A stretch of DNA of 64,000 bases from Pseudomonas reactans (lineage in GTDB: Bacteria > Pseudomonadota > Gammaproteobacteria > Pseudomonadales > Pseudomonadaceae), in the NCBI RefSeq assembly GCF_013385825.1, contig NZ_JACAPG010000023.1, positions 284,396 through 348,395 of the forward strand, written 5' to 3'. Below the pieces are notes generated by a model that ran no database searches, was not told the origin of the DNA, and saw only the letters and a program-made list of their open reading frames with translations. Below, one piece after another: positions 61,199 to 64,000 of this stretch. Both the position numbers and the translations under genes were made by a program. Each line of letters starts with the position of its first letter. Position 1 is the stretch's first letter.

Positions 61199-61612
61199 AT
61201 GACCACCGCACCTTCCATCATCCTCACCCGTCTTGACGTGCAGCGTCTGGAGCAACTGATCGACCGCCTGGGCGACGAATCTCCCGGCGTCGAAGCGTTG
61301 CAAGCCGAACTCGACCGCGCCGAAGACGTGGTTGGCCACGATGAAGTGCCTGCGGGTGTCGTGACCATGAACTCCAGCGTGCATTGCCGTGAGCAAAGCA
61401 GTGGCAAGGACTACCACCTGACGCTGGTCTACCCGAAAGACGCCAATGCGGACGAAGGCAAGATCTCGATCCTGGCGCCGGTGGGCAGCGCCTTGCTGGG
61501 CCTGCAGGTTGGCCAGCATATTGACTGGCCTGCGCCGGGCGGAAAGACGCTCAAGCTGGAACTGCTCAGTGTTGAAGGCCAGCCCAAAGACGGTGGCGCA
61601 TTCTCCATGTAA
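61199..61612 (+). CDS. rnk: Nucleoside diphosphate kinase regulator Rnk
   Basis: The 137-residue product ends in a GreA/GreB-like C-terminal domain (YHLTLVYPKDANADEGKISILAPVGSALLGLQVG) with a short coiled-coil start, as in Rnk, which binds RNA polymerase and affects nucleotide metabolism. GGAG lies 12 nt before the ATG, slightly long. A U-tract hairpin precedes it. Confidence 0.93.
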   Translation: MTTAPSIILTRLDVQRLEQLIDRLGDESPGVEALQAELDRAEDVVGHDEVPAGVVTMNSSVHCREQSSGKDYHLTLVYPKDANADEGKISILAPVGSALLGLQVGQHIDWPAPGGKTLKLELLSVEGQPKDGGAFSM

Positions 61613-61623
61613 CAAGAGCCGCT

Positions 61624-64000
61624 CTAAATCTGGCTCAGTGCCACATTGAGCGACAGCTCCAGCTCGGCCTTGTAACGCAGGTACAGGTTGCTCGGGCTTT
61701 GCACATCGCCGAGCAGGCCGGACAAGTCCAGATCGGTGATGTAGCAGCGGTAACGCTCGATCTCCCGGCGTTGCCCGACGATTTCCTGGGCGACCTCTGC
61801 AAACAGTTGGTCGCCAAATTCCAGTTCGGAAAACTCCCGCTGATTGCAGTACAAGGTAATGCCAACCTGGCCCGGCGCGGCCTTGCCGATAATCGCCTGC
61901 ACGTCGTAAAACGGTTTGTTCGCCGGGTTCAGCGGTGCGGGTCGAGGTTCGATGCCGCGCGCGCGACCGCTGCCTGACGGCAATAGCTGGTAATACAAGA
62001 CCTGCACCGCGCCCAGCGGCTCTTGCGGATCCAGCGGCGACAGTGCGTCCCGGCGATAAATGATCGATTGCAGGAAGCGCTGCAACGGCGCCAACAGGCT
62101 CTGCTCATCGTGAAACGGCAGGCGCTGTTGCCAGAGCGCGTTGAATTCATCCAGCACATACAGCTCGGCGAAGCCTTCGTTGGCCCGGTAGAACACCTGC
62201 ACGCAATCGGCCATGCCCATCGGCAGCAGCAACGCCAGGTCGTGGTCTTCCAGGGCCATGGCGTCCAGGTGCAACGGGCTGTAGCTGGCCAATTCTTCGC
62301 TGAGGTAGGCGATCAGCGCGTCCTGGGTCGCCAGTGACACATGATTGGCCTGACCCGGCATCAACTCCATCACGTGATAATGCTGCTGCACCTGGAGCAA
62401 ATAGCGGTGATTGCCCTGGCCGAGCAGCAGGTTCTGCGCGGTGTCGAAGATTTCTTCCACGCGCTGGGCAATGAATTGCGCACGGTTGTGACAGAAACAG
62501 CGCACCCGCAAGCGTGGCAGGTGGTCCGACGGCAACTGGTTGAGGTAGTCGCGCAGGCAGTCGAGCAGCGCGTGCGGGCCGTCGTAGCGGCTGACCATCA
62601 CCTCGTTCCAGCTGTTGAGCGTGACCTGGTCCAGCGTCAGCACCAGGTTTTCGCGTACACCGGCATAGCTCAGGGAGTCGGTGCGCTCGGTGGTCATCAG
62701 GATATTCAGGTCGCGGTGATGCTTGAGCGGGTCGACGCCGACGTTGATCAGCAGCAACACTTCTTCGGGCACTGCCGAGCGCAGGAGGCGCTCTTCGTCC
62801 ACGCTGGCCAGGGGCAGGGCGATGGTCTGTTGCAGGCTGCCCAGCAGGTTGAACAGCTCGAATTCTGTCATGTCGCTGGTGCCGGGGTGCAGCGCCAGGC
62901 GGGTGCTGCTGTCGATCACGCCGTTGCGATGGCACCAAGTGAGCATTTCCAGCAGGTCGCGGCTGCGCTTGATCGGCGCAAAATGCTCCCATTCCAGCGC
63001 CGTGAGGTTACCGTTGTAAAGGCCCCAGTGGTGCTGGCCCGGCTCCTTGCGGTTGGGCGATTGCACCAGGGTCAGGGTGTCTTCGGCCAAGTCCGGGGCA
63101 ATGCCGGGGTTGATGAACTCGACCTTGCCGGCCTTGCGTTCAAAGGCGGCGTACAGGCGCCGACCCAGCACATTGAGGTCGCGCTTGTTGATCAGGCTGA
63201 CCGTTTGTTCGGTGCGGGCGAATTGGGTCAGGAAGCGGTAACTGTAATTGAGCTCGTTCACCAAGGCGCGGCGCTCGGAAGCGACCTGGCGCACTTTCCA
63301 TTGACTGCGGCTGTCGAGCAACGCCAATTGGCGCTGGTCCCAACCCCATTCATGGGCCAGGCGCTCCAGCAGCAGGCGTTGCCAACTGGTGGTGCGCTGG
63401 CCCGCGCTGAGCTTGCGGTTGACCTTCAGGTACAGTGCGCGCCGCACCAATTCCAGGCGCTCGGGCTCGTTGCGGGCCTTGAGGTATTCCTCGATGCGGC
63501 GGTACACCACGATGTACGGGTCCAGCTCATCCAGGTCCATCTGGTTGGCGAACACCGCTCGCTTGAAGCGCAGGCTCAGGCAGTGCACGTTCGGATGTTC
63601 GCTGGCGTAGACCTCGGTCAGCAGCAGCTTGAGCACGGATTTGTAGGGCGATTCGATGCCCTTGAACAGTTGCCATAGCCCGGCACCAATGAATTCGCCT
63701 GGGGGAATGCGCGCCAGGTGACCCAGGTCGAGGGTTTCATCGGCGCGGATAAAGCGTTTGGAAATCAGCGTGTGGGTGAAATCGGCATAACGGGTTTCTT
63801 CATACACCGGCACCAGCCACCAGATCGGCGTGCGTCCGGCCAGCCAGATGGCGGTGCGGTAGAACTCATCCAGCAGCAGGTAATGCTGGGTGGTGCCGCA
63901 GTCGTCGGAGCTCAGTTGGGTGTCGCGTTCACCGAGCACGAAACGTGTCGGCTCGATCAGAAAGAAGTGCGCCTCGGCCCCCATGGTCAGGGCCCAGGCT
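61624..64000 (-). CDS. cyaA: Class I adenylate cyclase CyaA, C-terminal part (partial)
   Basis: The frame is open to the window edge, leaving about 790 residues; the family is about 950, so the N-terminal part is outside. The visible start WALTMGAEAHFFLIEPTRF belongs to the catalytic half, and RTPIWWLVP, PPGEFIGAGLWQLFKGIESPYKSVLKLLL and EVYASEHP follow, as in class I cyclases. The C-terminal regulatory part is complete. It converges on rnk with an 11-nt gap. Confidence 0.95.
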   Translation of the reverse strand, partial: AWALTMGAEAHFFLIEPTRFVLGERDTQLSSDDCGTTQHYLLLDEFYRTAIWLAGRTPIWWLVPVYEETRYADFTHTLISKRFIRADETLDLGHLARIPPGEFIGAGLWQLFKGIESPYKSVLKLLLTEVYASEHPNVHCLSLRFKRAVFANQMDLDELDPYIVVYRRIEEYLKARNEPERLELVRRALYLKVNRKLSAGQRTTSWQRLLLERLAHEWGWDQRQLALLDSRSQWKVRQVASERRALVNELNYSYRFLTQFARTEQTVSLINKRDLNVLGRRLYAAFERKAGKVEFINPGIAPDLAEDTLTLVQSPNRKEPGQHHWGLYNGNLTALEWEHFAPIKRSRDLLEMLTWCHRNGVIDSSTRLALHPGTSDMTEFELFNLLGSLQQTIALPLASVDEERLLRSAVPEEVLLLINVGVDPLKHHRDLNILMTTERTDSLSYAGVRENLVLTLDQVTLNSWNEVMVSRYDGPHALLDCLRDYLNQLPSDHLPRLRVRCFCHNRAQFIAQRVEEIFDTAQNLLLGQGNHRYLLQVQQHYHVMELMPGQANHVSLATQDALIAYLSEELASYSPLHLDAMALEDHDLALLLPMGMADCVQVFYRANEGFAELYVLDEFNALWQQRLPFHDEQSLLAPLQRFLQSIIYRRDALSPLDPQEPLGAVQVLYYQLLPSGSGRARGIEPRPAPLNPANKPFYDVQAIIGKAAPGQVGITLYCNQREFSELEFGDQLFAEVAQEIVGQRREIERYRCYITDLDLSGLLGDVQSPSNLYLRYKAELELSLNVALSQI

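Noticed and set aside
1..64000. A prophage, defence island or other undescribed multi-gene system.
   Set aside because: Nearly every gene belongs to a known family in conserved Pseudomonas order; no integrase other than XerC, phage gene, toxin-antitoxin pair, retron or nuclease-helicase cluster was recognised.

Overview
The window is a 64 kb stretch of core chromosome from a Pseudomonas, most likely of the P. fluorescens group. The evidence is high GC, gene order matching the recG-oxyR, spoT-rpoZ-gmk, rph-crc-pyrE, coaBC-dut-algC-argB, dadA-dadX, glnK-amtB and lysA-dapF-xerC neighbourhoods of P. aeruginosa, and the 100-bp inverted REP doublets (REPINs) typical of fluorescent pseudomonads. Assignments rest on recognising motifs and gene order by eye; no database search was run.

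Layout. 1-3.6 kb: a YbaK/HDOD-type protein (cut by the window edge), recG and oxyR. 3.8-6.0 kb: exbB-exbD-tonB. 6.2-12.4 kb: an SDR-like protein, a lipoprotein, ridA, spoT, rpoZ, gmk and yicC. 12.6-19.7 kb: rph, a DUF4870 protein, crc, pyrE, argB, algC, dut and coaBC. 19.9-23.5 kb: radC, a peptide-type binding protein, rpmB-rpmG and a cupin. 23.7-36.5 kb: amine and amino-acid catabolism, with kauB, an MFS gene, a phospholipase-D-like lipoprotein, a MocR regulator, a DUF1127 protein, a PuuB/PauB-like oxidase, lrp with dadA-ridA-dadX, a PauR-like regulator and cytochrome c5. 36.6-41.2 kb: an acetyl-CoA hydrolase family protein, xpt and rep. 41.5-52.7 kb: a GGDEF-EAL protein, a MATE exporter, a LysR regulator, a chemoreceptor, a six-TM ABC-like protein divergent from a TetR regulator, comM, an MFS exporter and ubiK. 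52.7-55.5 kb: NtrC/sigma-54 driven glnK-amtB, then sutA behind a structured leader. 55.6-64 kb: the lptM-lysA-dapF-DUF484-xerC-HAD operon, cyaY, a DUF1289 protein, rnk and cyaA (cut by the window edge).

How the genes work together. Several sets form known functional units: TonB energy transduction, stringent response plus transcription (spoT-rpoZ), D-alanine catabolism under Lrp, polyamine/agmatine breakdown (kauB, the PuuB-like oxidase and the PauR-like regulator), ammonium sensing and uptake, and lysine/peptidoglycan precursor synthesis linked to XerC.

No CRISPR array, prophage, insertion sequence, tRNA, rRNA or recognisable defence island was seen. The most interesting signals are non-coding: five REPINs of exactly 100 bp in two orientations, one of them sitting in the loop of an intrinsic terminator, one whose two ends supply the stop codons of both convergent neighbours, a collapsed copy that also supplies a stop codon, long structured leaders before sutA and rpmB, and paired palindromic operators for the TetR gene.
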